A DNA stretch of 24,408 nucleotides from an uncultured Desulfovibrio sp. (GCA_946490455.1 CAMLXE010000002.1:1-24408); one strand, 5' to 3'; counted from the stretch's first letter, positions 7,849 to 16,478 are shown. A program made the numbers and translations. The notes: generated by a model not told the origin, from the sequence alone.

Positions 7849-7875
7849 AAAAAAGGCTTGGAATAAATCCAAGCC
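7849..7875 (-). terminator. Intrinsic terminator of tRNA-Arg
   Basis: Read on the minus strand, GGCTTGGA and TCCAAGCC form an 8-bp stem with a 5-base loop (7855-7875), followed by six Ts (7849-7854). It lies 12 bases beyond the tRNA 3' end. Confidence 0.92.
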
Positions 7876-7886
7876 CTTGATTTCAA

Positions 7887-7963
7887 TGGTGCGCCCGAGG
7901 CGATTCGAACGCCTGGCCTTTAGCTCCGGAGGCTAACGCTCTATCCAGCTGAGCTACGGGCGC
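7887..7963 (-). tRNA. tRNA-Arg, anticodon CCG
   Basis: 77 bases on the minus strand with a complete cloverleaf. The acceptor stem is GCGCCCG/CGGGCGC with A73 and an encoded CCA end (7887-7889). The D arm contains AGCTCAGCTGGATAGAGC, and the T arm has GTTCGAATC. The anticodon loop, CTCCGGA, closed by TTAGC/GCTAA, gives anticodon CCG, reading arginine codon CGG. It is a single-gene unit with its own promoter (7994-8022) and terminator (7849-7875), convergent with mazG. No integrase gene or duplicated tRNA end is visible nearby, so there is no sign that it was used as an integration site. Confidence 0.98.
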
Positions 7964-7993
7964 ATGGAGAGTTGTTTTCTCCGCAAGGTCAGA

Positions 7994-8022
7994 AAACTAT
8001 CTCTTGTGCCGTATCCTGTCAA
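7994..8022 (-). promoter_or_regulatory. Promoter of tRNA-Arg
   Basis: On the minus strand a perfect TTGACA (8017-8022) is followed after 17 bases by TAGTTT (7994-7999), which keeps the two first and the last -10 positions. The predicted start is about 23 bases ahead of the mature tRNA 5' end. Confidence 0.65.
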
Positions 8023-8169
8023 GCTGTATGCTCGCAAAAAAGGAGAACCCAAAAGGACTCTTTTTCAATATGGAAACATGAGAAGCTCGAAAAAGCTGAT
8101 GAACGGAAGTATCCCGTACAAGAGCCCCTGAGACTCTAACACATCACAATGACTGCTAAGGAGATCCCG

Positions 8170-8859
8170 ATGAGTACGTCACTTACATGGTATGGCCATT
8201 CAAACTTTCTTCTCCAATCTGACGGTGTATCTGTTCTGATAGACCCATTTTTTACACATAATCCAGTCTGTCCTGTTGCATGGAATACTGTCCATCCTGA
8301 TCTTGTTCTGGTCACACATGATCACGGTGATCACGTTGGTGATGCCGTTGCAATCTGTCAGAACACAGGAGCCATGTGTGGCTGTATTGTGGGAACTGCC
8401 GAAAAACTCATCAAGGCGGGAATACCTGCCAGCCAGATTCCTGGGGGAATAGGCTTCAACATCGGGGGGAGTATCACGGTCAAAGGAATCCGGGTTACCA
8501 TGACTCAGGCATTTCATTCCTCGGATTCCAGTGTTCCTACCGGGTTCATCATTACCATGCCGGACGGCTTCACCTGTTACCATGCAGGAGATACGGGGAT
8601 TTTCTCCAGTATGGGAATTCTTGGGCTTTTATACCCTCTTGATCTTGCACTTCTGCCTGTTGGTGGTTTCTTTACCATGGATGCCAAACAGGCTGCACAT
8701 GCAGTCCGCCTGCTCAATCCGACGACGGTTGTTCCCATGCACTGGGGGACCTTCCCTGTTCTGGCCAAGACCCCAGATGCCTTTGCACAAGAACTGGCAG
8801 AACAGGCTCCCCGGACCAAGCTGGAAATCATGCGCCCCGGCATGACGATCCAATTCTGA
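8170..8859 (+). CDS. UPF0173 family metal-dependent hydrolase (UlaG-like metallo-beta-lactamase fold)
   Basis: 229 residues from ATG 8170, which has AAGGAG six bases upstream; an ATG at 8149 in the same frame lacks this. The metal-binding set of the metallo-beta-lactamase fold is present: THDHGDH at 49-55 (H50, H52, D54, H55), then H116, H138 with D141 (CYHAGDTG) and H191 (VPMHWGTF). The short N-terminal TWYGHSNFLLQ stretch and length of about 230 place it in the UPF0173/UlaG-like group, whose best known member is L-ascorbate-6-phosphate lactonase. The physiological substrate here is unknown. It begins a compact operon with the small gene at 8875, lptF and lptG (gaps of 15 and 8 bases, then an overlap). 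Confidence 0.9.
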   Translation: MSTSLTWYGHSNFLLQSDGVSVLIDPFFTHNPVCPVAWNTVHPDLVLVTHDHGDHVGDAVAICQNTGAMCGCIVGTAEKLIKAGIPASQIPGGIGFNIGGSITVKGIRVTMTQAFHSSDSSVPTGFIITMPDGFTCYHAGDTGIFSSMGILGLLYPLDLALLPVGGFFTMDAKQAAHAVRLLNPTTVVPMHWGTFPVLAKTPDAFAQELAEQAPRTKLEIMRPGMTIQF

Positions 8860-8874
8860 TGCAGGTACACCAGG

Positions 8875-9060
8875 ATGCCGCTGATTGAACATTCCGAGCG
8901 AGTACGCCGCGCACTGGAATACCTTTGCGACGAATGTCGGGAACATCCAGAAACAGCCCGTGAAATTCTGATAGATCAGGTCTGTCTTCGTTTTGATCTT
9001 TCGCCTCTGGACGCCCGACAGCTTGCAGTCCTTTTCTCCCAAACCGAACAGGAACGGTAG
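8875..9060 (+). CDS. Small protein of unknown function, 61 residues
   Basis: I do not recognise this protein. It is soluble, rich in Glu and Arg, probably all-helical (HSERVRRALEYLCDECREH, then a second helix and LSPLDARQLAVLFSQTEQ) and has two cysteines four residues apart (YLCDEC). There is no signal peptide or membrane segment. It sits 15 bases after the UPF0173 gene and 8 bases before lptF in the same direction. Together with the AGG a few bases ahead of the ATG, this supports a real translated gene. It could be a small helical regulator or adaptor, but nothing in the sequence shows it. Confidence 0.7.
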   Translation: MPLIEHSERVRRALEYLCDECREHPETAREILIDQVCLRFDLSPLDARQLAVLFSQTEQER

Positions 9061-9068
9061 CCCCAGGT

Positions 9069-10229
9069 ATGCCTTCTCTTCTTCAACGCCAAATCTTTCG
9101 AGAAATTCTCTATTTATTTTCCCTGTCTTCCGGGGTGCTGCTTACACTCATCCTCATCAGCCGCGCCGTGCAGATGCGAGAGCTCTTTCTCGGGCTGGAC
9201 ATGGGCATTCTGGATACGCTACTGCTGTTCGCCTACATGACACCCATGTTTCTCATGCTGGTCATTCCCATCGCCTGCATGCTCAGTGTATTCCTGACCT
9301 TTTTGCGTATGAGTACAGACAGGGAACTCGTGGCGCTGCGTGCAGGGGGCATTAATATCTACCAGATGCTCCCTGCCCCTCTTCTGTTCAGCATTCTATG
9401 CATGTTTCTTACCTTATGGGTTTCACTTCACTGGCTTGCCTGGGGTATGGAAAATTTCCGAACCACCATCATGGACATTGCCAATACAAGAGCCAAGATA
9501 GTCGTACAGCCTGGCGTCTTTAATACTGATTTCCCGAATCTTGTGCTTTTCTCCCGACAGGTGGACCCTGAATCGGGAGGCATGACACAGGTTCTGGTAG
9601 ATGATCGCTCTCATCCAGAACGCCACATGATTATCCTGGCGCCGGATGGACGTATTGATACTGATCAGGAACGTGCAGAACTTGTTTTCCGGCTTCAGAA
9701 CGGGAAAATCTACACAACCGACAAACAGGGAACCTCGGTGCTTGGCTTTGACGAATATCTTGTTCGACTCCCTCTCAACTCTCTATTTAACAGTCTGGAC
9801 ATGGGAGAAGTACGACCGCGGGAAATGTCATGGGCACAATTAAGCAGCATTTCTCGAGAAGAAGCGCTCAAACGCGATGTGAACTATGCCAATAAGCTTG
9901 ATGTAGAACGGCATAAGCGCTGGGCGTATCCGGTTGCCTGTCTTGCCCTGACCATCTTTGTGCTTCCTCTGGCTTCTGCCTTTGAAGGCCTGCACAGGCA
10001 GACGGGGCTCATGCTGGCACTGGCCATGTTCTTCGTCTATTATAGCCTGATGTCTCTTGGATTCAGTACAGGGGAAGCAGGAACCATTCCTCCTGTCATA
10101 GGGCTATGGGTGCCCAATGTGCTGTTCCTGCTTATAGGCATTTACGGCATTTCCCTCACAGCCAGAGAGCGGGCACCACACTTTGTGACGTTAGTTCAGA
10201 ACATGCGATTCAAAAGGAAAAAGGCATGA
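9069..10229 (+). CDS. lptF: LPS export permease LptF
   Basis: 386 residues of the YjgP/YjgQ family. Three N-terminal membrane segments (about 13-33, 55-80, 100-125) are followed by a periplasmic beta-jellyroll (about 135-270) and three C-terminal segments (about 283-305, 310-328, 337-358). The N-terminal LLQRQIFREILYLFSLSSGV and the RMSTDRELVALRAGG segment, the coupling loop that meets LptB, are characteristic. With LptG and LptB2 it extracts LPS from the inner membrane and passes it to LptC/A. Its stop codon overlaps the lptG start (ATGA at 10226-10229), so the two are translationally coupled, as befits a heterodimer. It was called LptF rather than LptG by gene order and sequence character. 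Confidence 0.92.
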   Translation: MPSLLQRQIFREILYLFSLSSGVLLTLILISRAVQMRELFLGLDMGILDTLLLFAYMTPMFLMLVIPIACMLSVFLTFLRMSTDRELVALRAGGINIYQMLPAPLLFSILCMFLTLWVSLHWLAWGMENFRTTIMDIANTRAKIVVQPGVFNTDFPNLVLFSRQVDPESGGMTQVLVDDRSHPERHMIILAPDGRIDTDQERAELVFRLQNGKIYTTDKQGTSVLGFDEYLVRLPLNSLFNSLDMGEVRPREMSWAQLSSISREEALKRDVNYANKLDVERHKRWAYPVACLALTIFVLPLASAFEGLHRQTGLMLALAMFFVYYSLMSLGFSTGEAGTIPPVIGLWVPNVLFLLIGIYGISLTARERAPHFVTLVQNMRFKRKKA

Positions 10230-11299
10230 GCCTGCTTTTTCGATATCTGACCAAAAACAACGCCTACATTCTGTTGCCCACACTTGGGGTAGGCATTGGC
10301 CTCTATATTCTGACGGACCTCTTTGAACGTCTGGATAACTTTATTGAAGCCGATGTTCCCGTCTCGATGATTGCAACCTACTTTCTGGTCAAGATGCCTC
10401 TGGTTATCTCCCAGATCCTGCCTGTCATTTTTCTGCTCTCAACGGTTATCCAGCTTTGCATCATGGCCCGTAGCCGGGAGCTGACAGCCCTGCAAGCTGG
10501 AGGAATTTCTCTTGGAATTGTAGCACGTTCCATGATCCTGTGTGGCATATTCTGGAGTGGAGTCCAGCTTGGCTTTTCCGAATATCTCGGAGTGACGGGT
10601 GAACGCGAATCGGCCCGTATCTGGCAGGAAGAAGTACGCAAGCGCAATCTTGCAGCTACAGTCCTCAAAGACGTATGGTTTGCTGACGGAAGCTGGATTG
10701 TTTCACTCGGTACTCTCTCTCCAGACGCCACGGGGACACAACTCTCCGCCTACCAACTGTCTCCAGACGGAAAAAGTCTTACCGAAATCGTCAATGCACC
10801 GACCTTCTCCGCCCGGGAAAGCCATTGGCAAATCTTTAATGCGCAGGTCTACACGCCATCAACCTACACACAAGAAACCGTTCCGGTTCTGGAACTCCCC
10901 CTGCAACAGGATCCGGAAACATTCCGGCTGGTCAGCTCCGGCACCAAACCTCAGCAGCTGCCCCTGTGGCAACTGGGAACGGCCATTGAGCAGCTCAGTT
11001 CGTCCGGCTCCAACGTAGAAAGTCTTCGCACGGCCTGGCATGCAAAAATAGCCTATGCGGCTTCCATTCTGATCATGGCCTTCGTAGCCACGGCGATCGT
11101 TTCCTGGAAAGACAATATCTATATTGCGGTGACACTGGCCCTAGTGTGTACCTTTCTCTATTACGCCCTGTACACACTGGGCACCTCTCTCGGGCAACGA
11201 GGCATACTCCATCCCTTCCTTGCGGCATGGGGAGCCAATATTATTGCCATTCTCTGTGCCATGGGAAGGCTGATTCCTGTTGTCATGAAACACAAGTAG
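10226..11299 (+). CDS. lptG: LPS export permease LptG
   Basis: 357 residues from ATG 10226, which overlaps the lptF stop by four bases and has AAAGG upstream. An in-frame extension to 10106 would overlap lptF heavily and is discarded. The topology is as in LptF: three membrane segments, a periplasmic jellyroll (about 130-255), then three more. Typical stretches are LFRYLTKNNAYILLPTLGVG at the N-terminus, the coupling loop MARSRELTALQAGGISLG, and HAKIAYAASILIMAFVATAI ahead of the last segments. It is the partner of LptF in LPS extraction. The gene ends 27 bases from the convergent sfsA stop, and I see no terminator hairpin between them. Confidence 0.92.
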   Translation: MSLLFRYLTKNNAYILLPTLGVGIGLYILTDLFERLDNFIEADVPVSMIATYFLVKMPLVISQILPVIFLLSTVIQLCIMARSRELTALQAGGISLGIVARSMILCGIFWSGVQLGFSEYLGVTGERESARIWQEEVRKRNLAATVLKDVWFADGSWIVSLGTLSPDATGTQLSAYQLSPDGKSLTEIVNAPTFSARESHWQIFNAQVYTPSTYTQETVPVLELPLQQDPETFRLVSSGTKPQQLPLWQLGTAIEQLSSSGSNVESLRTAWHAKIAYAASILIMAFVATAIVSWKDNIYIAVTLALVCTFLYYALYTLGTSLGQRGILHPFLAAWGANIIAILCAMGRLIPVVMKHK

Positions 11300-11326
11300 A
11301 GAGGCACAGCAGTCAGGATTGGCCAT

Positions 11327-12094
11327 TCACAGAATACACGCCATTGGTTCTTCAAGCACTGGGACACATTCACTCAGGTCTATTCCATGTGGGGATAACA
11401 GGGTCTGGTGCGCATAGACTTCCACTCCCATGCGACGAGCCCTGTAAAAAGTGCTGGCATAGACAGGATCAATCATGTCGGCCGGAGCAAAGCAATGTCC
11501 ATCAGGACGCTGGATGCAGTAAAACATGGCTCCGCGCTCTCCGTCTCTCACAATGGCCTCCAATGCATCCAGATGCTTTACCCCTCGCGCAGATACAGCA
11601 TCAGGAAACAGAGCAACGTCATCTTCTGCCAGTGTGACATTCTTGCACTCAACCCATAGCCGTGGAAGGTCCGGTCCCTCAAGCAGGGCATCCAGCCGAC
11701 TGTCTCCACGGCTTTTTTCTCGTGTAAAACGTGTGTATCCAGACGCCCACGGCAAGCGCCCAGCATAAAAGGCAGCCTCCAGCAGCCTGTTTGGAGTACC
11801 TGTATTCACTCCCGCCCAAAAGCCAGTCCCCCAATTCGCTGATATTTCAGATTCGGGAACAGGACCAATCCAGACAAGTTCCAATGTCCAGCGAAGCTTG
11901 CGCCCTGGATTTGATGCGGGAGACAGAAGAACAGGAGCCCCAGGCCGCAGCAATCCCAGCATGGATCCCGTATTATTGGTATGGGCAACGTCTGGACGAC
12001 CGTTAACAAGTACATGGACAAAAAAACGTTTTTCACGCCGTACAAACCGCCCAATGACGCAGTGAGCGGGAAATGGAATCAAGGGAAGGACCAT
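11327..12094 (-). CDS. sfsA: DNA/RNA nuclease-family protein SfsA
   Basis: 255 residues from ATG 12094, with GGAG about 10 bases upstream. A GTG at 12124 would add ten residues without family support. Family signatures are present: FVRREKRF near the N-terminus, NNTGSMLGLLRPG, the KSRGDSRLDALL block, WVECKNVTLAEDD and ALFPDAVSARGVKHLDAL, which carry the PD-(D/E)XK-like residues. SfsA was named for sugar fermentation stimulation in E. coli. It binds nucleic acid, and its physiological role is unclear. In place of the enterobacterial HCPNTG this copy has HTNNTG, a change I believe is common in this lineage. It stands alone on the minus strand, between lptG and the aminotransferase gene. Confidence 0.93.
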   Translation of the reverse strand: MVLPLIPFPAHCVIGRFVRREKRFFVHVLVNGRPDVAHTNNTGSMLGLLRPGAPVLLSPASNPGRKLRWTLELVWIGPVPESEISANWGTGFWAGVNTGTPNRLLEAAFYAGRLPWASGYTRFTREKSRGDSRLDALLEGPDLPRLWVECKNVTLAEDDVALFPDAVSARGVKHLDALEAIVRDGERGAMFYCIQRPDGHCFAPADMIDPVYASTFYRARRMGVEVYAHQTLLSPHGIDLSECVPVLEEPMACIL

Positions 12095-12306
12095 AAAAAT
12101 ATACTCCAATGAGGTTGAACTCACCGTATTCCCTTTTCAACTGCCAAAGAATATAAACAGAAACAAGCGTGACACACCGCATGAAGATTCTCCGATGAGA
12201 AAAAAGCCTGTCTGAGGGACATTGGAGTTTCTCCATGCCAATTTACAGGACTGGACGAACCTGCTACTTCACAGAGAGTCCAACACATCCTTACAGGGGT
12301 ATTTTC
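12095..12306. promoter_or_regulatory. Divergent promoter region between sfsA and the aminotransferase gene
   Basis: 212 bases separate the two start codons. On the minus strand TATATT (12150-12155) is a good -10 for sfsA without a matching -35. On the plus strand I see only weak candidates (TTTACA at 12242-12247 with TACTTC 17 bases on). Short inverted repeats GGAG/CTCC and TGGAC/GTCCA lie in the aminotransferase leader. Confidence 0.35.
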
Positions 12307-13482
12307 ATGCATTTTTCCCGCAAGATGATGAATATCAAGCCATCGGCGACTCTGGCCATCAATGCCAAGGTTCTTGAACTCAAGGCACGGGGCGTATCAG
12401 TTACAAGTCTCGCTGTAGGGGAACCCGACTTCCCTACGCCAGAACATATTCGTGAAGCAGGCATACAGGCCATCCGGGATGGATTTACACGGTACACGGC
12501 AGTCCCGGGAATCCCAGAGCTGCGGGAAGCCATCGCGGAATATTTCCGTCGAATCTATGGTGTCAATCCATCTCCAGACTGCACAATTGCAAGCAATGGC
12601 GGCAAGCAGTCTCTCTACAATCTTTTTCTGGCATTGCTGAATCCGGGAGATGAAGTCCTTATTCCTGTCCCCTACTGGGTCAGCTACCCTGCCATGGTAT
12701 ATCTCTGTCAGGGAGTTCCGGTTTATGTTCGAGCCACGTCAGCCCAGCATTTCAAGATTACCGTGGATCAGCTCGAACAGAACCGCACTGAAAAGACCAG
12801 AATCCTTATCTTCAATTCGCCCTCCAATCCTTCCGGCAGCTGCTATACGGAAGAAGAATGCGCAGCCATCGTGCAATGGGCTGTTCAGCACAATATTTTC
12901 ATCATCTCTGATGAAATTTATGATCAGCTTGTCTATGAGCCGGCCAAGCCAACCGGACTTGCCGTCTGGTGGGAACGCTACCCAGAACATATTGCCATTG
13001 TAAACGGTCTGGCCAAAAGCTTTGCCATGACAGGCTGGCGAGTAGGCTACACACTGGCCGACCCGTCTCTCATCAAAATTCTGAATCAGATCACCGGCCA
13101 GACAACAGCCAATATCTGTTCCATTGCACAAAAGGCCGCTGTTGCTGCACTGACAGGTTCCTACGATTGCGTTGCTTCCATGCGCGAGGCTTTCCAGCGC
13201 CGCAGAGACATGAGCTGGAAAGAAGTATCTTCCTGGAAAAACGTCTTCTGCCCCAAGCCGGATGGTGCCTTTTACCTCTTTGCGGATATTTCCGGTCTAT
13301 ATACAGAGGCATTGCCAGACGCTACGGCCGTTTGCTCCATGCTGCTGGAAAAGGCAGGAGTAGCCCTTGTCCCGGGAGATGCCTTCGGCGACCCGGCCTG
13401 TGTACGTTTTTCCTATGCTGTCGCGGATGACGTTCTCATGGATGCTCTGCACCGTATCCGCAAGGCGCTGTACGAAGCATAA
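12307..13482 (+). CDS. Aspartate aminotransferase, class I fold type I PLP enzyme
   Basis: 391 residues from ATG 12307, which has AGGGG seven bases upstream; a frame extension to 12235 is not supported. The N-terminal KPSATLAINAKVLELKARG and VGEPDFPTPEHI belong to the class Ib aspartate/prephenate aminotransferase group. PLP-site elements are visible: YTAVPGIPELREAI, FNSPSNPSG, SDEIYDQLVY and the Schiff-base lysine in GLAKSFAMTGWRVGY (K237), with the carboxylate-binding arginine in VRFSYA near the C-terminus. It interconverts aspartate plus 2-oxoglutarate with oxaloacetate plus glutamate and may also transaminate prephenate, as some members do. Genes of this type are called aspB or aspC, and the sequence does not settle which. 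pgi follows after 57 bases, with a hairpin between. Confidence 0.92.
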   Translation: MHFSRKMMNIKPSATLAINAKVLELKARGVSVTSLAVGEPDFPTPEHIREAGIQAIRDGFTRYTAVPGIPELREAIAEYFRRIYGVNPSPDCTIASNGGKQSLYNLFLALLNPGDEVLIPVPYWVSYPAMVYLCQGVPVYVRATSAQHFKITVDQLEQNRTEKTRILIFNSPSNPSGSCYTEEECAAIVQWAVQHNIFIISDEIYDQLVYEPAKPTGLAVWWERYPEHIAIVNGLAKSFAMTGWRVGYTLADPSLIKILNQITGQTTANICSIAQKAAVAALTGSYDCVASMREAFQRRRDMSWKEVSSWKNVFCPKPDGAFYLFADISGLYTEALPDATAVCSMLLEKAGVALVPGDAFGDPACVRFSYAVADDVLMDALHRIRKALYEA

Positions 13483-13491
13483 CAGCTCAAG

Positions 13492-13514
13492 CTCAGGTGC
13501 CGAGCTGACCTGAG
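13492..13514 (+). terminator. Small hairpin between the aminotransferase gene and pgi
   Basis: CTCAGGT (13492-13498) pairs with ACCTGAG (13508-13514) around a 9-base loop, followed by the weak tract TTCCTTACTGATT. An alternative pairing, AGCTC/GAGCT, overlaps it. It is possibly a weak terminator or processing site. Confidence 0.35.
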
Positions 13515-13539
13515 TTCCTTACTGATTCCTGGAGGGATT

Positions 13540-14874
13540 ATGTATACGCTGGACTGGAAACATGCCCACATAGGCCGTCTGCACGACGATAGTCTCAATC
13601 CAACTCCCGACCTTACGGCGGAACTGGGAATCTGCACAGCTCGCCTTGCAGGCGAAATGACGGCAGGAAGACTTCCCTTTCTTGACCTTCCATTCCGCAG
13701 GGAAATGGAAGAGGGCATCCAAAATCTTCTTCCGCGCCTTCAGCATTTCAAGCACATGGTCATTCTGGGTATCGGAGGTTCGGCACTCGGTACCAGGGCT
13801 CTGCAAAAGGCCTTCTTCCCTCAACAGGATCGATTTGGCCATTCAGGACCATGGGTGTGGATTCTCGACAATGTGGATGCGGATGAACTCTCGGCGATCA
13901 TGACAACTCTGAATCCGGCAGAAACCCTGATTGTTACAATCAGCAAATCCGGGGGAACCATTGAAACACTTTCTCAATATTTCATTATTCGGGAATGGAT
14001 GCTCAAGTGCTTCCCCGAAACTTGGCGTGAACATTTCATCTTTGTTACCGATGCCCATTCGGGCTTTCTGCGGCAGGAGGCTGAACGGGAGGGGATCCCG
14101 TCCCTAAGCGTCCCCGACAACCTCGGCGGGCGCTATTCTGTCATCTCCGCTGTAGGCATGCTCCCCGCGGCCTTCATGGGATTGCCATGGCAGACATTCC
14201 TCGATGGTGTCCAAAGCGTCAACACACAACTTGTCTACAATCCCGGTTCGACGGAAGCCTTACGCGAACACCCTGCCTGGCAGCTTGCCAACTGGTGTTC
14301 TGACCTCTATCTGAAAGACTACAGTCAGCTGATCTTCTTCAGCTATATTCCCGCTTGGGCCTGCTTTGGACAGTGGTTTGGACAGCTCTGGGCTGAAAGT
14401 CTCGGCAAGAACGGCAAGGGCACCATGCCTCTGCCCGCAATCGGGGTTACAGACCAGCATTCACTCCAGCAAATGTTTCTTGATGGTCCCAAGGACAAGG
14501 GCTGCATTCAGCTATACTGTTCCGAGATTCCTCAGTATCTTCGTTATCCCATGGATATTCCTGAAACATGGAGCTGGCTGCGCGGCAAGGCCTTCTCAGA
14601 ATTGCTGCAGGCAGAAACCCTTGGTGCAGCTGCGGCACTGGCACACCATAATGTGCCTCTGGTCCGGCTCCGGGTACCACAGGCAGATATGTATGCAGCT
14701 GGAGAAGTCATGGGACTGCTTATGGCGACAACTGTTCTTACCGGACTTATCCTGGATATCAATCCACTGGATCAGCCAGCTGTAGAACTGGGAAAACGTC
14801 TGGCCTGCAGCAGACTCGGCTCAACCAACTATCCAGAGGAAGCAGCCATTCTGAACGAATTTCTCACCCGATAG
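13540..14874 (+). CDS. pgi: Glucose-6-phosphate isomerase
   Basis: 444 residues, within the range of the shorter bacterial PGI group. Two SIS sugar-isomerase lobes are seen: VILGIGGSALGTRAL at 74-88 and the phosphate-binding SKSGGTIET at 135-143. These are followed by DNLGGRYSVISAVGMLPAAF, WAESLGKNGKG and the DQHSLQQMFLDG histidine motif of the active site. It interconverts glucose-6-phosphate and fructose-6-phosphate in the cytoplasm. GGAGGG five bases upstream supports ATG 13540. The gene is closed by a strong terminator 10 bases after its stop. Confidence 0.95.
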   Translation: MYTLDWKHAHIGRLHDDSLNPTPDLTAELGICTARLAGEMTAGRLPFLDLPFRREMEEGIQNLLPRLQHFKHMVILGIGGSALGTRALQKAFFPQQDRFGHSGPWVWILDNVDADELSAIMTTLNPAETLIVTISKSGGTIETLSQYFIIREWMLKCFPETWREHFIFVTDAHSGFLRQEAEREGIPSLSVPDNLGGRYSVISAVGMLPAAFMGLPWQTFLDGVQSVNTQLVYNPGSTEALREHPAWQLANWCSDLYLKDYSQLIFFSYIPAWACFGQWFGQLWAESLGKNGKGTMPLPAIGVTDQHSLQQMFLDGPKDKGCIQLYCSEIPQYLRYPMDIPETWSWLRGKAFSELLQAETLGAAAALAHHNVPLVRLRVPQADMYAAGEVMGLLMATTVLTGLILDINPLDQPAVELGKRLACSRLGSTNYPEEAAILNEFLTR

Positions 14875-14884
14875 CAATCAGACA

Positions 14885-14912
14885 GGAGCGCGGGCAACCG
14901 CGCTCCATTCTT
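14885..14912 (+). terminator. Intrinsic terminator of pgi
   Basis: GGAGCGCGG (14885-14893) and CCGCGCTCC (14898-14906) form a perfect 9-bp GC-rich stem with a GCAA (GNRA) tetraloop, followed by ATTCTT. The stem is very stable but the U-tract is short. Confidence 0.85.
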
Positions 14913-14954
14913 CAGTTCCTGCCGTAGGAAGCTGTCGGTCTTACAGGAGCCAAA

Positions 14955-16478
14955 GTGTCCGATACCGCATCCCATAGCCATAAACAGCTTCCCTTTGGAC
15001 TGACTCGTTTTCTTTCCTGGGTCTCCCTTATTCTGATTCTTGTCTCCAATATTTCTCTGGCCTTCTTTATCAGCAATTCGGCCAGAAACACGCTGCTTCA
15101 ACGCCAGCAGCAATATGCTCTGCTCATTGCAAGCAATCTGAACCAACAGATATTCAGAAGATTTACCTTACCAACATTTCTGGCCTTCGGACGCATTGCC
15201 CTGCGCCAGAGCATGCAGTACCAACAGCTTGATGAAGTGGTTCAGTCAACCATTCTGGGGCTTCACCTCGAATCGCTGCGGATCTATGGTGCGGATCGTG
15301 TTGTCAACTACTCCATTGACCAGACAGAACTGGGTCTTACGGATATCATGCCCAATTCGGCAAACAAGGTCATGGAGTCGTCCATTCCCTACTTTGAAAC
15401 CTTATCCAGCCTTGATCTGCTTTCCGCCATGTTCAATCTGGAGCTTCCGCCGCGCAGCTTTTCACTCAGAACCCTCTTTCCGCTGACTGTGGACCTTGGG
15501 GTCACCAATGAAACAGGCCAGCATGAATCTCTGGTTACCGGAGTTCTCGAAATCACCCAGGACGTAACCGAAGACTATGCCACCATCGTCCGCTTTCAGT
15601 GGCTGCTTTTGGGAACATGTCTTGGCTCTTCCACCATTTTGTTTGCTCTGCTTCAATTTTTTATTCTTAAGGCCGAACGGATGCTCATGGAGCGCATGGT
15701 CCGAACCCAAAAACTTGAAGCAGAACTGCATCAGAATGAAAAACTTGCGAGCATGGGGAGAGTCATTGCCAGTATTGCGCATGAAATTCGCAATCCCCTT
15801 GGCATCATCCGATCAAGCTCGGAGCTTCTTTTGCGTCGCATGGGATCAGATGCTCAGGCCTCATCCAAGGAAGCCGGCAATCGAAAAATTCTTTCGGCGA
15901 TCTATGATGAATCCTGCCGTCTGAGCCAGATTGTAACCGACTTTCTTGATTACGCACGCCCACGTATGCCCAGGCAGGATACTGTGGACATGAATGCCCT
16001 TCTTTCACAGGCACTCGGCTTTCTTGAAGGAGAAATGCACCGTGTCGGCGTGGAATATGTGCGCCATACACCTCCAGAACTTCTTGTCCGTGGAGACAAG
16101 GATCTGCTTTACCGTGCCATATATAATATTATTGTCAATGCCTATCAGGCCATAGGCCATGATGGTGTCATCCGTATCCGTGGAAGGATTCTTGACGAAG
16201 GAATGGTCGAAATAGCCTTTCACGACAGTGGCCCCGGTTTTCCTCCAGAAGCCATGCAACGTCTTCTGGATCCCTTTTTCACGACAAAGGACAATGGAAC
16301 AGGTCTGGGACTGCCCATTGTCAATACCATCATCTCTTCTCACGGAGGCCGGCTGGAACTTACCAATCCTGAGGGTGGCGGAGCTCAGGTTGTCATTTTG
16401 CTTCCGGTTGCCAGCAATGAAAATATAAGTAACACTCAGGAAGCAGCGAGGGATCCCAACGAAGGAATACCAGCATAA
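14955..16478 (+). CDS. Membrane-bound sensor histidine kinase
   Basis: 507 residues starting at GTG 14955 (AGGAG five bases upstream). Membrane segments at about 20-40 and 216-238 flank a periplasmic sensor region of some 175 residues that I cannot assign to a named domain. No HAMP domain is seen. A short helical linker leads to HisKA with the phosphorylated H276 (SIAHEIRNPLG) and an HATPase_c domain: N-box NIIVNAYQAI (391-400), G1 DSGPGF (424-429), F-box DPFFTTKD and G2 GTGLGL (448-453). It resembles the kinases of the ZraS/AtoS type that pair with sigma-54 response regulators, and the next gene is exactly such a regulator. The signal is unknown. Confidence 0.92.
   Translation: MSDTASHSHKQLPFGLTRFLSWVSLILILVSNISLAFFISNSARNTLLQRQQQYALLIASNLNQQIFRRFTLPTFLAFGRIALRQSMQYQQLDEVVQSTILGLHLESLRIYGADRVVNYSIDQTELGLTDIMPNSANKVMESSIPYFETLSSLDLLSAMFNLELPPRSFSLRTLFPLTVDLGVTNETGQHESLVTGVLEITQDVTEDYATIVRFQWLLLGTCLGSSTILFALLQFFILKAERMLMERMVRTQKLEAELHQNEKLASMGRVIASIAHEIRNPLGIIRSSSELLLRRMGSDAQASSKEAGNRKILSAIYDESCRLSQIVTDFLDYARPRMPRQDTVDMNALLSQALGFLEGEMHRVGVEYVRHTPPELLVRGDKDLLYRAIYNIIVNAYQAIGHDGVIRIRGRILDEGMVEIAFHDSGPGFPPEAMQRLLDPFFTTKDNGTGLGLPIVNTIISSHGGRLELTNPEGGGAQVVILLPVASNENISNTQEAARDPNEGIPA

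Larger units (their letters stand above)
7552..7886. other. Intergenic region between mazG and the tRNA-Arg gene
   Basis: No credible protein gene. It contains a nested set of inverted repeats (7558-7644), a further 8-bp inverted repeat (7776-7802) and the tRNA terminator on the minus strand (7849-7875). A 118-codon + frame runs from 7580 into the tRNA gene and is rejected. Confidence 0.6.

Noticed and set aside
7580..7936. A 118-codon + frame between mazG and the UPF0173 gene
   Set aside because: Its C-terminal part is the antisense of the tRNA-Arg gene, a well-known source of false proteins, and it crosses the tRNA terminator.
7887..7963. tRNA-Arg as an attachment site for an integrated element
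   Set aside because: No integrase, no duplicated tRNA 3' end and no change in gene character on either side.
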